From positions 868,001 through 932,000 of the forward strand of contig NZ_CP010523.2 in assembly GCF_000828055.2 (NCBI RefSeq): a stretch of DNA of 64,000 nucleotides, written 5' to 3'. Positions 54,898-64,000 of the stretch are shown one piece after another. This DNA is from Klebsiella variicola. Its GTDB lineage: Bacteria; Pseudomonadota; Gammaproteobacteria; Enterobacterales; Enterobacteriaceae. The notes beneath the pieces were generated by a model, which had not been told where the DNA came from, ran no database searches, and saw only the letters and a program-made list of their open reading frames with translations. The number at the start of each line of letters is the position of its first letter. Position 1 is the stretch's first letter. Both the position numbers and the translations under genes were made by a program.

Positions 54898-55773
54898 ATG
54901 AATAGTGGCTACCTGCATTTTCCGGAGTTCGATCCGGTCATTTTTTCTCTAGGCCCGGTCTCCCTCCACTGGTACGGTTTGATGTACCTGGTGGGCTTTG
55001 TCTTTGCGATGTGGCTGGCCACCCGTCGGGCGAATCGTCCGGGCAGCGGCTGGACGAAAAATGAAGTGGAAAACCTGCTCTACGCGGGCTTCCTCGGCGT
55101 CTTCCTGGGCGGCCGTATCGGCTACGTGCTGTTTTACAACCTGCCGGTATTTCTTGCCGATCCGCTGTATCTGTTCCGCGTCTGGGACGGCGGCATGTCG
55201 TTCCACGGCGGCCTGATCGGCGTGATCCTGGTGATGATTATCTTCGCCAGACGCACCAAACGCACCTTCTTCCAGGTCTCCGATTTTATCGCGCCGCTGA
55301 TCCCGTTTGGCCTTGGCGCCGGACGTCTGGGCAACTTCATCAACGGTGAGCTGTGGGGCCGCGTGGACCCGAGCTTCCACTACACGATGATTTTCCCGGG
55401 CTCCCGTGCCGAAGACCTGGCGCTGCTGCCGACGCATCCGGAATGGCAATCGCTGTTCGATACCTACGGCGCGCTGCCGCGTCACGCGTCGCAGCTGTAC
55501 GAGCTGGCGCTGGAAGGCGTGGTGCTGTTCCTGATCCTGAACCTGTTTATCCGTAAACCGCGCCCGACCGGCTCCGTTTCCGGTCTGTTCCTGATTGGCT
55601 ACGGCCTGTTCCGCATCATCGTGGAATTCTTCCGCCAGCCCGACGCCCAGTTCACCGGCGGCTGGGTGCAGTACATCAGCATGGGGCAGATTCTTTCGAT
55701 CCCGATGGTGCTTGCGGGTATCATCATGATGGTTTGGGCTTACCGCCATCGTCCGCAGCAACAGAATTCTTGA
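54898..55773 (+). CDS. lgt: Prolipoprotein diacylglyceryl transferase Lgt
   Basis: A 291-residue inner-membrane enzyme that transfers diacylglycerol from phosphatidylglycerol to the lipobox Cys of prolipoproteins. Essential residues are seen: H103 (SFHGGLIG) and R143 in the Lgt signature [15 protein letters not shown]. Seven helices predicted. thyA starts 6 bases after the stop, as in E. coli. Confidence 0.97.
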
Positions 55774-55779
55774 GGAACC

Positions 55780-56574
55780 ATGAAACAGTATCTTGATTTG
55801 ATGCAGAAAGTGCTCACCGAGGGCACGCCAAAAAATGACCGCACCGGCACTGGCACGATCTCTATTTTCGGCCATCAGATGCGTTTTAACCTGCAGGAAG
55901 GCTTCCCGCTGGTGACCACCAAGCGCTGTCATTTACGCTCCATCATCCATGAACTGCTGTGGTTCCTGCAGGGCGACACCAACATCGCCTATCTGCACGA
56001 CAACAACGTCACCATCTGGGACGAGTGGGCAGATGAAAATGGCGACCTGGGGCCGGTCTACGGCAAACAGTGGCGTTCCTGGCCTGCGCCGGACGGTCGT
56101 CATATCGACCAGATCACCACGGTGATGAACCAACTGAAAAACGACCCGGACTCCCGCCGGATCATCGTCTCGGCGTGGAACGTCGGCGAGCTGGATAAAA
56201 TGGCGCTGGCGCCGTGCCACGCCTTCTTCCAGTTCTACGTCGCCGACGGCAAGCTCTCCTGCCAGCTGTATCAGCGCTCCTGCGACGTATTCCTCGGCCT
56301 GCCGTTTAACATCGCCAGCTACGCGCTGCTGGTGCATATGGTGGCGCAGCAGTGCGATCTGCAGGTCGGTGATTTCGTCTGGACCGGCGGCGACACCCAT
56401 CTGTACAGCAACCATCTTGAGCAGACCAACCTGCAGTTGAGCCGCGAACCGCGTCCGCTGCCGAAGCTGGTCATCAAACGCAAACCGGCGTCGATTTTCG
56501 ACTACCGTTTTGAAGACTTCGAGATTGAAGGTTACGATCCGCACCCGGGCATTAAAGCGCCGGTGGCGATTTAA
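55780..56574 (+). CDS. thyA: Thymidylate synthase ThyA
   Basis: A 264-residue homodimeric enzyme that methylates dUMP to dTMP with methylenetetrahydrofolate. The nucleophile is C146 ([12 protein letters not shown]). The phosphate-binding RR ([11 protein letters not shown]) and [13 protein letters not shown] are present. Length identical to E. coli. A strong terminator follows. Confidence 0.98.
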   Translation: MKQYLDLMQKVLTEGTPKNDRTGTGTISIFGHQMRFNLQEGFPLVTTKRCHLRSIIHELLWFLQGDTNIAYLHDNNVTIWDEWADENGDLGPVYGKQWRSWPAPDGRHIDQITTVMNQLKNDPDSRRIIVSAWNVGELDKMALAPCHAFFQFYVADGKLSCQLYQRSCDVFLGLPFNIASYALLVHMVAQQCDLQVGDFVWTGGDTHLYSNHLEQTNLQLSREPRPLPKLVIKRKPASIFDYRFEDFEIEGYDPHPGIKAPVAI

Positions 56575-56595
56575 CCCCCCCTGCAGAGATGATCA

Positions 56596-56623
56596 ACCGG
56601 CGCCCGATGGCGCCGGTTTTTTT
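56596..56623 (+). terminator. thyA terminator
   Basis: The stem ACCGGCGCC (56596-56604) and GGCGCCGGT (56609-56617) is followed by T7. The rest of the 272-base gap to ppdA shows no gene. Confidence 0.88.
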
Positions 56624-56846
56624 ATGCCTTTTGCACCATCAGAATGGAGGCTATCTCCATAGCCACAGGGATAAGGTCGCTTCAGCCTGCCCACTGCCCC
56701 CCCGGCGGTTGCGGTGGGCGAAGTTGGGTAGACGCTCGCAAAAAAATGTTCCTCTGTCGAGTATGCAAACCTTTTTTGCGTATCTGGCCGGGAAAGCTAT
56801 TTTCCGTCGTCGCGCCAGGGTCAACCGCCGCGGCATACTCGACGCC

Positions 56847-57314
56847 ATGAACAGAGAACATGGCTACACCCTGATGGAAACCCTGGTAACGCTGACACTG
56901 ATGATGATCCTCAGCGTCGGCGGCCTGTACGGCTGGCAGCGCTGGCAGCAGCAGCAACAACTGTGGCAAACCGCCGTCCAGGTGCGGGATTTTCTGCTCT
57001 TTCTGCGCGATGACGCCAACGCGTACAACCGGGACCGCGTGCTTCGCGTCGGCCAGGACGAAGTGGGCTGGTGCCTGAGCGCGGAGGGGGAGGGGCCGGA
57101 ATGCGCCTCGGGGACATCCTTCACGCTGCGCCCGCGCTGGCCGGGGATCACGCTGGCTGGCGTTACGCCTGGTCTGGGGTTTTATGGTCTGCGCAGCACC
57201 GCCTGGGCGGGGAATCTGCGGTTGCAGAGCGCGGCCGGCAGCTGGAGCATTGTGATCTCACACTGGGGGCGGATTCGTTTATGCCGCAGCGACAGCGCAG
57301 GAGGGTGTCAGTGA
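56847..57314 (+). CDS. ppdA: Prepilin-like protein PpdA
   Basis: A 155-residue minor-pseudopilin-like protein. The type IV prepilin leader is short and ends at G-YTLMETL (MNREHGYTLMETLVTLTLMMILS), with the conserved Glu five residues after cleavage, then a hydrophobic helix. The upstream open frame of 86 codons has no such leader, so ATG 56847 is the start. First gene of ppdA-ppdB-ygdB-ppdC; the products probably prime a type IV pilus or type II secretion fibre. Function in enterobacteria is poorly known. Confidence 0.92.
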   Translation: MNREHGYTLMETLVTLTLMMILSVGGLYGWQRWQQQQQLWQTAVQVRDFLLFLRDDANAYNRDRVLRVGQDEVGWCLSAEGEGPECASGTSFTLRPRWPGITLAGVTPGLGFYGLRSTAWAGNLRLQSAAGSWSIVISHWGRIRLCRSDSAGGCQ

Positions 57315-57868
57315 ACAGTCGAGGATTTTCCCTGGCGGAGGCGCTTATCGCCATGGCCATCGGCTCGCTGCTGCTGATGGGGGCCTGCCGTTTTCTGCCT
57401 GCCCTGCAGCGTCATATTCTGCGCCAGGGCGAACAGCTGGCCCTGGAGAACGAGCTGTGGCAGCGCGTGCATGCCGTGGGAAAACATCTCCAGCGCGCCG
57501 GGTACTGCCGGGGAGCGTGCGGCGGAGCCGGGCTGGAGCTAGCCGCTGATGGCGAGTGTCTGATTGTGCGCTGGGATGCGAACAGCAACGGGAGATGGGA
57601 AACCTCCCCCGCGGCAGCGGCGGAGAGCACCGGCTTTCGCCTGCGCGACGGCGCGCTGGAGACCTTGCGCGGGGCCAGCGACTGCCGCGGGGGCGGATGG
57701 GAGAAAATCACCAACCCGGCCGCCATCGTGGTGACGCGCTTCTCGGTACAACGTCAGGTCACCTCGGGCTTCGCGCCGGAGCTGAGCGTGACGCTGGCGG
57801 CGCGCTCCGCGCAACAGAGGGGCCTGACGAGCGAGGTTGAGCAGCGGGTGACGGGGTATAACCTGTGA
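57311..57868 (+). CDS. ppdB: Prepilin-like protein PpdB
   Basis: A 185-residue minor pseudopilin (PulJ/GspJ-like place). The leader MNSRG-FSLAEALIAMAIGSLLLMG has the prepilin peptidase site after Gly and Glu at mature position 5. GTG 57311 is chosen because AGGAGGG lies 6-7 bases before it and it overlaps the ppdA stop as GTGA. Four Cys (GYCRGACGG, GECLIV, DCRGG) suggest disulfides. Slightly shorter than E. coli PpdB. Confidence 0.9.
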   Translation: MNSRGFSLAEALIAMAIGSLLLMGACRFLPALQRHILRQGEQLALENELWQRVHAVGKHLQRAGYCRGACGGAGLELAADGECLIVRWDANSNGRWETSPAAAAESTGFRLRDGALETLRGASDCRGGGWEKITNPAAIVVTRFSVQRQVTSGFAPELSVTLAARSAQQRGLTSEVEQRVTGYNL

Positions 57869-58272
57869 GCCGTCAGCGTGGAATGTCGTCGCTGCTGATG
57901 GTGCTCCTGTTGCTGACCCTCGGCAGCCTGTTACTCGAGGGGCTTAACCTGCAGCAGCGGGCGCTGCTGGCGCAAACCGCCAGCGAAACGCAGGCGATCC
58001 GCGATACGGCGATAGCCCATTCGGCGCTGCAGTGGGGAAAACAACAGGCCTGGTCGGCGCAGCTGCCGCTGGCCTGCCGGGAGCAGACGCCGCAGGGCTG
58101 GCGTGCCTGCCTGCGTATCTTCGGCGACGGTTCACTGTTGCTCAGCAGCGCCAGCGGCGAGGTGCAGGTCTGGCAGTCCGGCGAGGTGCGCGGCGGGCAG
58201 GTGCGTTTTTCCGCCCACGGCTGGAGCGATTTTTGCCCGCTCAGGGAGGCGAGCTTATGTCAAATGCCCTGA
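57865..58272 (+). CDS. ygdB: YgdB, pseudopilin-associated protein (DUF2509)
   Basis: A 135-residue protein with one N-terminal hydrophobic helix (MSSLLMVLLLLTLGSLLLEGL) like a PilX/GspK-type minor pilin, but without a clean G-F/M-T-L-x-E cleavage site. It starts at GTG 57865, overlapping the ppdB stop as GTGA. Length equals E. coli YgdB. Two Cys pairs lie in the soluble part (LACREQ, RACLRIF, DFCPL, SLCQMP). Confidence 0.9.
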   Translation: MSRQRGMSSLLMVLLLLTLGSLLLEGLNLQQRALLAQTASETQAIRDTAIAHSALQWGKQQAWSAQLPLACREQTPQGWRACLRIFGDGSLLLSSASGEVQVWQSGEVRGGQVRFSAHGWSDFCPLREASLCQMP

Positions 58273-58580
58273 AGCATCAGCGGGGGTTTAGCCTGCCGGA
58301 GACCGTGCTGGCGATGGCGCTGATGGTGCTGACGGTCACCGCGCTGGGCGGCTATCAGCGCGGAATGGCGCAAGGAATTGTCCAGTTGAACCAGACCCGT
58401 CAGCTGTGGCGGGACGCGTGGCGCTATAGCCAGCTCTCCGCGCCGCCCTCGCCGGAACACGGGCAGGTAAGCCGTATGCAGACATCGACGCAAAGATGTG
58501 TCAGCATCACGGTAACGATCAGTAGGCCCGTTGCAAAGCGGGTGCAGATGACCCGGCTGCATTGCCCGGTTAGTCAGTAG
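58257..58580 (+). CDS. ppdC: Prepilin-like protein PpdC
   Basis: A 107-residue minor pseudopilin with leader MSNALKHQRG-FSLPETVLAMALMVL, the Glu at mature position 5 and a hydrophobic helix. It overlaps the end of ygdB by 16 bases. Exact E. coli length. Last of the four-gene pseudopilin operon. recC follows after 12 bases, so some read-through into recC is likely. Confidence 0.92.
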   Translation: MSNALKHQRGFSLPETVLAMALMVLTVTALGGYQRGMAQGIVQLNQTRQLWRDAWRYSQLSAPPSPEHGQVSRMQTSTQRCVSITVTISRPVAKRVQMTRLHCPVSQ

Positions 58581-58592
58581 TCAGGAGCAATT

Positions 58593-61500
58593 ATGTTAAG
58601 GGTATACCACTCAAACCGGCTGGATGTTCTCGAGGCGTTGATGGAATTTATCGTCGAGCGCCAGCGGCTGGATGACCCTTTTCAGGCCGAAATGGTGCTG
58701 GTGCAGAGTACCGGTATGGCGCAGTGGCTGCAGATGACCCTGGCCTCGCGCTTCGGAATTGCCGCCAATATCGAGTTCCCGCTGCCGGCGAGCTTTATCT
58801 GGGACATGTTCGTGCGCGTCCTGAAAGATATTCCTGGCGAAAGCGCCTTCAGCAAGCAGAGCATGAGCTGGAAGCTGATGACCCTCCTGCCGCAGCACCT
58901 GGAGGAAGACGATTTTATCTTGCTGCGCCAGTATCTGAGCGATGACGGCGACAAGCGCAAACTGTTTCAACTCGCCGCCCGGGTGGCGGACCTCTATGAC
59001 CAGTACCTCGTCTATCGCCCGGAGTGGCTGATGCGCTGGGAGGCCGGCCAGCGGGTGGAAGGTCTCGGCGATGCCCAGCAGTGGCAGGCGCCGCTGTGGC
59101 AGGCGCTGGTGAGCTATACCGCCGAGCTGGGGCAACCGCAGTGGCACCGCGCCAATCTCTACCAGCGCTTTATCAGTACCCTGGAAAAAGCGGACGAACC
59201 GCCCGCCGGGCTGCCGTCGCGCGTCTTCATCTGCGGGATTTCCGCGCTGCCGCCGGTCTATCTTCAGGCCCTGCAGGCGCTGGGTAAGCATGTCGATGTC
59301 TACGTATTGTTTACCAACCCCTGCCGCTACTACTGGGGAGACATTAAGGATCCGGCGTTCCTGGCGAAGCTGCTGTCGCGCCAGCGGCGCCATCACCGCG
59401 AGGCGCGCGCGCTACCCCTGTTTCGCGACACCGAGCAGGCGCCGGGGTTGTTTAATGACGCTGGGGAACAGGATGTCGGCAACCCGTTGCTCGCCTCCTG
59501 GGGCAAACTGGGGCGCGATTATATCTACCTGTTGGCGGGGCTGGAGCGCTATGAGGAGCTGGACGCCTTTGTCGATATTGCCCCCGATAACCTGTTGCAT
59601 AACCTGCAATCGGATATCCTCGAACTGCGCAACGCGGCGGTGGCCGGGCAGAGCGCAGAGGCGTTCGCCCACAGTCGCGACAAACGTCCGCTGGCGCTGG
59701 ATGACCGCAGCCTGAGCATTCACGTCTGCCACAGTCCGCAGCGCGAAGTGGAGGTTCTGCACGATCGGCTACTGGCGATGCTGGAGGCGGATCCGACGCT
59801 CACCCCGCGGGATATCATCGTCATGGTGGCGGATATCGACAGCTACAGTCCCTATATTCAGGCGGTGTTTGGCGCGGCCAGCGGCGATCGCTGGTTGCCG
59901 TGGGCGATCTCCGACCGTCGCGCCCGCGAGTCGCACCCGGTGCTGCAGGCGTTTATCACGCTGCTCTCGCTGCCGGACAGCCGCTTCGCCAGCGAAGATG
60001 TGCTGGCGCTGCTGGACGTGCCGGTGCTGGCGGCGCGCTTTAATATCACGGAAGAAGGGCTGCGCTACCTGCGCCAGTGGGTGAACGAGTCCGGCGTCCG
60101 CTGGGGAATGGATGACGACAACGTCCGCGAGCTGGACCTGCCTGCGACCGGGCAGCATACCTGGCGGTTCGGCCTCACCCGTATGCTGTTGGGCTACGCC
60201 ATGGACAGCCGCGAGGGAGAGTGGCAGTCGGTGCTGCCGTATGACGAATCCAGCGGTTTGATCGCCGAACTGGTGGGCAACCTCGCGTCGCTGCTGATGC
60301 AGCTTAATCTGTGGCGACGCGGCCTTGCCCAGCAGAGGCCGCTGGCGGAGTGGCTGCCGGTCTGTCGCGATCTGCTGAATGACTTTTTCCTGCCGGACAG
60401 CGAGACCGAAGCGGCGCTGGCACTGATTGAGCAACAATGGCTGGCGGTTATTGATAGCGGTCTGGAAGCACAGTATGGCGACCAGGTGCCGCTGACGCTA
60501 CTGCGCGATGAGCTGGCCCAGCGTCTCGATCAGCAGCGGATCAGCCAGCGCTTTCTTGCTGGCCCGGTCAACATCTGCACCCTGATGCCGATGCGCTCTA
60601 TTCCTTTCAAAGTGGTTTGCCTGCTGGGGATGAACGACGGGGTTTATCCGCGAACGCTACCGCCGCTGGGCTTTGATTTAATGAGCCAGAAGCCGCAGCG
60701 CGGCGACCGCAGCCGGCGCGATGATGACCGCTATCTGTTCCTCGAAGCGCTGATGTCCGCCGAACAGACGCTGTATATCAGCTATATCGGACGTTCGATC
60801 CAGGACAACAGCGAGCGCTTTCCTTCGGTGCTGGTGCAGGAGCTGGTGGATTACATTGGCCAGAGCCACTGTCTTGCTGGCGACGAAGAGCTTGACTGCG
60901 ACGCCAGCGAAGCCCGGGTCAAAGCCTATATCACCCATCTGCATACGCGCATGCCGTTCGACGTCGCTAATTTCCAGGAAGACGAGAACAAGAGCTACGC
61001 TCGTGAATGGCTGGCCGCCGCCGGCCAGCAGGGAGAGGCGCATAGCGATTTTATACAGCCGCTCACCGCGCCGCCGATTGACAGCCTGCCGTTCGAGCAG
61101 CTCTTACGCTTCTGGCAGCACCCGGTTCGCGCGTTCTTTCAGCAGCGTTTGCGGGTCAATTTCCGCGCCGAAGAGGACGATATTCCAGACGACGAGCCCT
61201 TCACTCTTGAAGGGCTGAGCCGTTATCAACTGAATCAGCAACTGCTCAATACGCTTATCGAGGAGCAGGACGACTCAGCCATGTTCCGCCGCTTCCGCGC
61301 CGCCGGCGAGCTGCCGTATGGCGCCTTTGGCGAGCTGGTCTGGGAGACGCAGCGCCTGGAGATGCAGGCTCTGGCCGAGCGGGTGATGGCCGAGCGCCAG
61401 CAGGCGCAGAGTATGGAGATCGATCTGCAGTGCGGCGGCGTGAACCTGACCGGCTGGCTGCAGCAGGTGCAGCCGGACGGTCTGCTGCGCTGGCGGCCTT

Positions 61501-61970
61501 CGCTGCTGAGCGTCTCCCAGGGGATGCAACTTTGGCTGGAACACCTTGTCTACTGTGCCAGCGGCGGCACCGGCGAGAGCCGGCTGTTTGTGCGGAAAGA
61601 GGGAGAGTGGCGCTTCCCGGCGCTGGCGCCCGCCGAGGCGCAGGCGTACCTTAATGCGCTGGTGGATGGCTATTTGCTGGGGATGTCGCAGCCGCTGCTG
61701 CTGCTGCCGGAAAGCGGTGGCGCCTGGCTGAAAGCCTGTTACGACGCCGAAAAGGATGTCATCTTAATGGACGAAGAGACGCAGCAGAAAGCGCGGAGCA
61801 AATTCCTGCAGACCTACGAAGGTAATATGGTGGTCAGCGGGGAGGGCGCCGATATCTGGTATCAACGCCTGTGGCGTTCGCTGGAGCCGGCGCATTACGA
61901 AGAAATTATTGCTCAGACGCAGCGTTATCTGTTACCGCTATATCGTTACCATCAGTCCACACAAATTTAA
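58593..61970 (+). CDS. recC: Exodeoxyribonuclease V subunit RecC
   Basis: A 1125-residue subunit of the RecBCD helicase-nuclease that repairs double-strand breaks and reads Chi. RecC holds the Chi-recognition tunnel through an inactive helicase-like fold. Seen: start MLRVYHSNRLDVLEALMEFIVERQRLDDPF, ILVQSTGMAQWLQ-type region MVLVQSTGMAQWL, PFKVVCLLGMNDGVYPR and RSRRDDDRYLFLEALMSA. Length matches E. coli (1122). ptrA follows after 120 bases; recB and recD lie beyond the window. Confidence 0.97.
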   Translation: MLRVYHSNRLDVLEALMEFIVERQRLDDPFQAEMVLVQSTGMAQWLQMTLASRFGIAANIEFPLPASFIWDMFVRVLKDIPGESAFSKQSMSWKLMTLLPQHLEEDDFILLRQYLSDDGDKRKLFQLAARVADLYDQYLVYRPEWLMRWEAGQRVEGLGDAQQWQAPLWQALVSYTAELGQPQWHRANLYQRFISTLEKADEPPAGLPSRVFICGISALPPVYLQALQALGKHVDVYVLFTNPCRYYWGDIKDPAFLAKLLSRQRRHHREARALPLFRDTEQAPGLFNDAGEQDVGNPLLASWGKLGRDYIYLLAGLERYEELDAFVDIAPDNLLHNLQSDILELRNAAVAGQSAEAFAHSRDKRPLALDDRSLSIHVCHSPQREVEVLHDRLLAMLEADPTLTPRDIIVMVADIDSYSPYIQAVFGAASGDRWLPWAISDRRARESHPVLQAFITLLSLPDSRFASEDVLALLDVPVLAARFNITEEGLRYLRQWVNESGVRWGMDDDNVRELDLPATGQHTWRFGLTRMLLGYAMDSREGEWQSVLPYDESSGLIAELVGNLASLLMQLNLWRRGLAQQRPLAEWLPVCRDLLNDFFLPDSETEAALALIEQQWLAVIDSGLEAQYGDQVPLTLLRDELAQRLDQQRISQRFLAGPVNICTLMPMRSIPFKVVCLLGMNDGVYPRTLPPLGFDLMSQKPQRGDRSRRDDDRYLFLEALMSAEQTLYISYIGRSIQDNSERFPSVLVQELVDYIGQSHCLAGDEELDCDASEARVKAYITHLHTRMPFDVANFQEDENKSYAREWLAAAGQQGEAHSDFIQPLTAPPIDSLPFEQLLRFWQHPVRAFFQQRLRVNFRAEEDDIPDDEPFTLEGLSRYQLNQQLLNTLIEEQDDSAMFRRFRAAGELPYGAFGELVWETQRLEMQALAERVMAERQQAQSMEIDLQCGGVNLTGWLQQVQPDGLLRWRPSLLSVSQGMQLWLEHLVYCASGGTGESRLFVRKEGEWRFPALAPAEAQAYLNALVDGYLLGMSQPLLLLPESGGAWLKACYDAEKDVILMDEETQQKARSKFLQTYEGNMVVSGEGADIWYQRLWRSLEPAHYEEIIAQTQRYLLPLYRYHQSTQI

Positions 61971-62090
61971 ATAGTATAAAAATTGCGCAGTGAATGGCGG
62001 TTCATTTATTATGCGCAACGTATCACGGACTGATGGACATAAAAGGCTGCACGCTGTGCAGCGCAAGTTTGTTAATGATGAGGTTCGTGA

Positions 62091-64000
62091 ATGCCCCGCA
62101 GTTTATGGTTCAAGGTTTTTGTTGTGCTGGCCGCCCTCTGGGCGCCGTTTAGTCAGGCCGACACCGGATGGCAGCCGATTCAGGAGACGATCCGCAAAAG
62201 CGAAAAAGATACGCGTCAGTATCAGGCGATCCGCCTTGATAACGACATGGTCGTGCTGCTGGTTTCCGATCCGCAGGCGGTGAAATCGCTGTCGGCGCTG
62301 GTGGTGCCGGTGGGATCCCTGCAGGATCCGGCCGATCATCAGGGGCTGGCGCATTTTCTGGAACATATGACGCTGATGGGGTCGCAAAAATATCCCCAGC
62401 CTGACAGCCTTGCAGAGTTTCTTAAACTGCACGGCGGCAGCCATAACGCCAGCACCGCGCCTTACCGCACCGCGTTTTATCTCGAAGTGGAAAATGATGC
62501 GCTGGACGGGGCCGTAGACCGCCTGGCCGACGCCATCGCCGCGCCGCTGCTGGATAAAAAATATGCCGACCGCGAACGTAACGCGGTCAACGCCGAGCTG
62601 ACGATGGCCCGGACGCGAGACGGGATGCGCATGGCCCAGGTCAGCGCGGAGACCATCAACCCGGCCCACCCGGCGGCCCACTTCTCCGGTGGTAACCTCG
62701 AGACGCTCAGCGATAAGCCCGGCAGCCCGGTACTTGATGCGCTGCATACCTTCCGCGATAGCTGGTACTCCGCCAACCTGATGAAAGCGGTGATCTACAG
62801 CAACAAGCCGTTGCCGGCGCTGGCGCGGATGGCTGCTGACACCTTTGGCCGCGTGCCGAATCGTCAGATCAGCAGGCCGGAAATTACCGTCCCGGTGGTA
62901 ACGGATGCGCAAAAAGGCATCATTATTCACTATGTGCCGGCGATGCCGCGCAAAGTGCTGCGCGTCGAGTTTCGCATCGACAACAACAGCGATCGCTTCC
63001 GCAGCAAAACCGATGAGCTGGTCACCTATCTCATCGGCAACCGCAGCCCGGGCACGCTCTCCGACTGGCTGCAAAAGCAGGGGCTGGCGGAAGGTATCCG
63101 CGCCGATTCCGATCCGGTGGTAAACGGCAACAGCGGCGTACTGGCGATCTCTGCCACCCTCACCGATAAAGGCCTGGCGCACCGCGACGAAGTGACGGCG
63201 GCCATTTTCAGCTATCTCGACCTCCTGCGTACTCAGGGCATCGACAAACGGTACTTCGATGAACTGGCGCATGTGCTGGCGCTGGATTTCCGCTATCCGT
63301 CGATCAACCGCGACATGGACTACGTGGAATGGCTGGCGGATACCATGATCCGGGTGCCGGTCGAGCATGCGCTGGACGTGGTGAATATTGCCGACCAGTA
63401 CGACCCGCAGGCGATCAAAGACCGGCTGGCGATGATGACCCCACAGAACGCCCGTATCTGGTATATCAGCCCCCAGGAGCCGCATAACAAGACGGCCTAT
63501 TTTGTCGATGCGCCGTATCAGGTGGATAAGATTAGCGAGCAGACGTTCGCTGACTGGCAGCAAAAATCGCAGGCCATCCAGCTGCAGCTGCCGGTGCTCA
63601 ACCCCTATATTCCGGATGATTTCACCCTCATCAAAAGCGATAAAGCCTGGCCGCATCCGCAGCTGATCCTTGATGAACCGACGCTGCGGGTGGTGTATGC
63701 CCCGAGCCAGTATTTTGCCAGCGAGCCGAAGGCGGATATCTCCCTGGTGCTGCGTAATCCCCAGGCGATGGACAGCGCTCGCCGGCAGGTGATGTTTGCC
63801 CTCAACGATTATCTCGCCGGCATCGCCCTCGATCAGCTCAGTAACCAGGCGGCGGTCGGCGGCATTTCGTTCTCCACCGGCGCTAATAACGGATTAATGG
63901 TTAATGCCAACGGCTATACCCAGCACCTTCCGGCACTGTTCAGCGATCTGTTGCAGGGATACTTCAGCTATACGCCGACCGAGGAGCAGCTGGAGCAGGC
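62091..64000 (+). CDS. ptrA: Protease III (pitrilysin) PtrA, 5' part
   Basis: The first ~636 codons of a periplasmic M16 zinc protease of about 960 residues; the 3' end is beyond the window. Signal peptide MPRSLWFKVFVVLAALWAPFSQA. The inverted zinc motif HxxEH is H88-F-L-E91-H92, with the third ligand E169 (NAVNAELTMA). The frame is open to the last base. It degrades short polypeptides such as insulin chains in vitro. It lies between recC and recB in E. coli, and the same order is implied here. Confidence 0.96.
   Translation, partial: MPRSLWFKVFVVLAALWAPFSQADTGWQPIQETIRKSEKDTRQYQAIRLDNDMVVLLVSDPQAVKSLSALVVPVGSLQDPADHQGLAHFLEHMTLMGSQKYPQPDSLAEFLKLHGGSHNASTAPYRTAFYLEVENDALDGAVDRLADAIAAPLLDKKYADRERNAVNAELTMARTRDGMRMAQVSAETINPAHPAAHFSGGNLETLSDKPGSPVLDALHTFRDSWYSANLMKAVIYSNKPLPALARMAADTFGRVPNRQISRPEITVPVVTDAQKGIIIHYVPAMPRKVLRVEFRIDNNSDRFRSKTDELVTYLIGNRSPGTLSDWLQKQGLAEGIRADSDPVVNGNSGVLAISATLTDKGLAHRDEVTAAIFSYLDLLRTQGIDKRYFDELAHVLALDFRYPSINRDMDYVEWLADTMIRVPVEHALDVVNIADQYDPQAIKDRLAMMTPQNARIWYISPQEPHNKTAYFVDAPYQVDKISEQTFADWQQKSQAIQLQLPVLNPYIPDDFTLIKSDKAWPHPQLILDEPTLRVVYAPSQYFASEPKADISLVLRNPQAMDSARRQVMFALNDYLAGIALDQLSNQAAVGGISFSTGANNGLMVNANGYTQHLPALFSDLLQGYFSYTPTEEQLEQ

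Noticed and set aside
62103-63656. 517-codon open frame on the minus strand
   Set aside because: It lies wholly antisense to ptrA, whose frame shows signal peptide and zinc motifs. The minus frame has no domain and is a GC-rich shadow.

Overview
The window is chromosomal DNA of an enterobacterium, almost certainly a Klebsiella of the K. pneumoniae complex or a close relative. Two things point there: a complete type 3 fimbrial locus with its c-di-GMP control genes (mrkABCDF and mrkHIJ), and an E. coli-like backbone in conserved order, read here as yqeG-yqeF-kduD-araE-ygeA-lysR-lysA-galR-omrB-omrA-aas-lplT-tas-ygdR-ygdQ-mutH-rppH-ptsP-lgt-thyA-ppdA-ppdB-ygdB-ppdC-recC-ptrA. No insertion sequence, phage gene, tRNA, rRNA or CRISPR array was seen. 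The species is not resolved.

Layout. 1-2.1 kb: the end of a second chaperone-usher fimbrial cluster (usher C-terminus and a tip-adhesin-like protein). 2.2-4.9 kb: a NicO-type Ni/Co transporter, a divergent MarR regulator/EamA exporter pair and a small DUF1471 periplasmic protein. 5.6-13.4 kb: mrkABCDF, facing mrkJ (EAL phosphodiesterase) and mrkHI (PilZ and LuxR-type activators). 13.7-18.9 kb: an aldo/keto reductase, the YqeG amino-acid transporter, a PACE efflux protein with a divergent LysR regulator, and the thiolase YqeF.

19-34.6 kb is a pectin-fragment (oligogalacturonide) block: porin kdgM, lyase ogl, kduD, ABC transporter togMNAB and kdgF, joined by several KdgR-type operators. Embedded in it are araE and a sucrose/fructoside operon (cscR divergent from cscB-cscA-porin). 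34.7-37.7 kb: ygeA, lysR, lysA. 37.7-43.1 kb is an accessory beta-glucoside block between lysA and galR: a LacI regulator, a lone PTS EIIC, a GH1 phospho-beta-glucosidase, a GntR regulator and a GNAT acetyltransferase.

43-64 kb is housekeeping backbone: galR, the paired OmpR-type sRNAs OmrB and OmrA, lysophospholipid repair (aas-lplT), mismatch repair (mutH), a DARS2-like DnaA-box locus between mutH and rppH, RNA 5' end processing (rppH), nitrogen PTS (ptsP), lipoprotein maturation (lgt), thymidylate synthesis (thyA), a minor-pseudopilin operon, recC, and the first two thirds of ptrA, which runs off the end.

The genes work together as three modules: adhesion and biofilm switching by c-di-GMP (mrk), uptake and breakdown of plant-derived carbohydrates (pectin fragments, sucrose, arabinose, beta-glucosides), and conserved cell maintenance. 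No wholly undescribed system was identified. The best leads are the DnaA-box cluster, the distributed KdgR operators, the MrkH-box-like inverted repeats, and the two sugar blocks inserted into backbone order.
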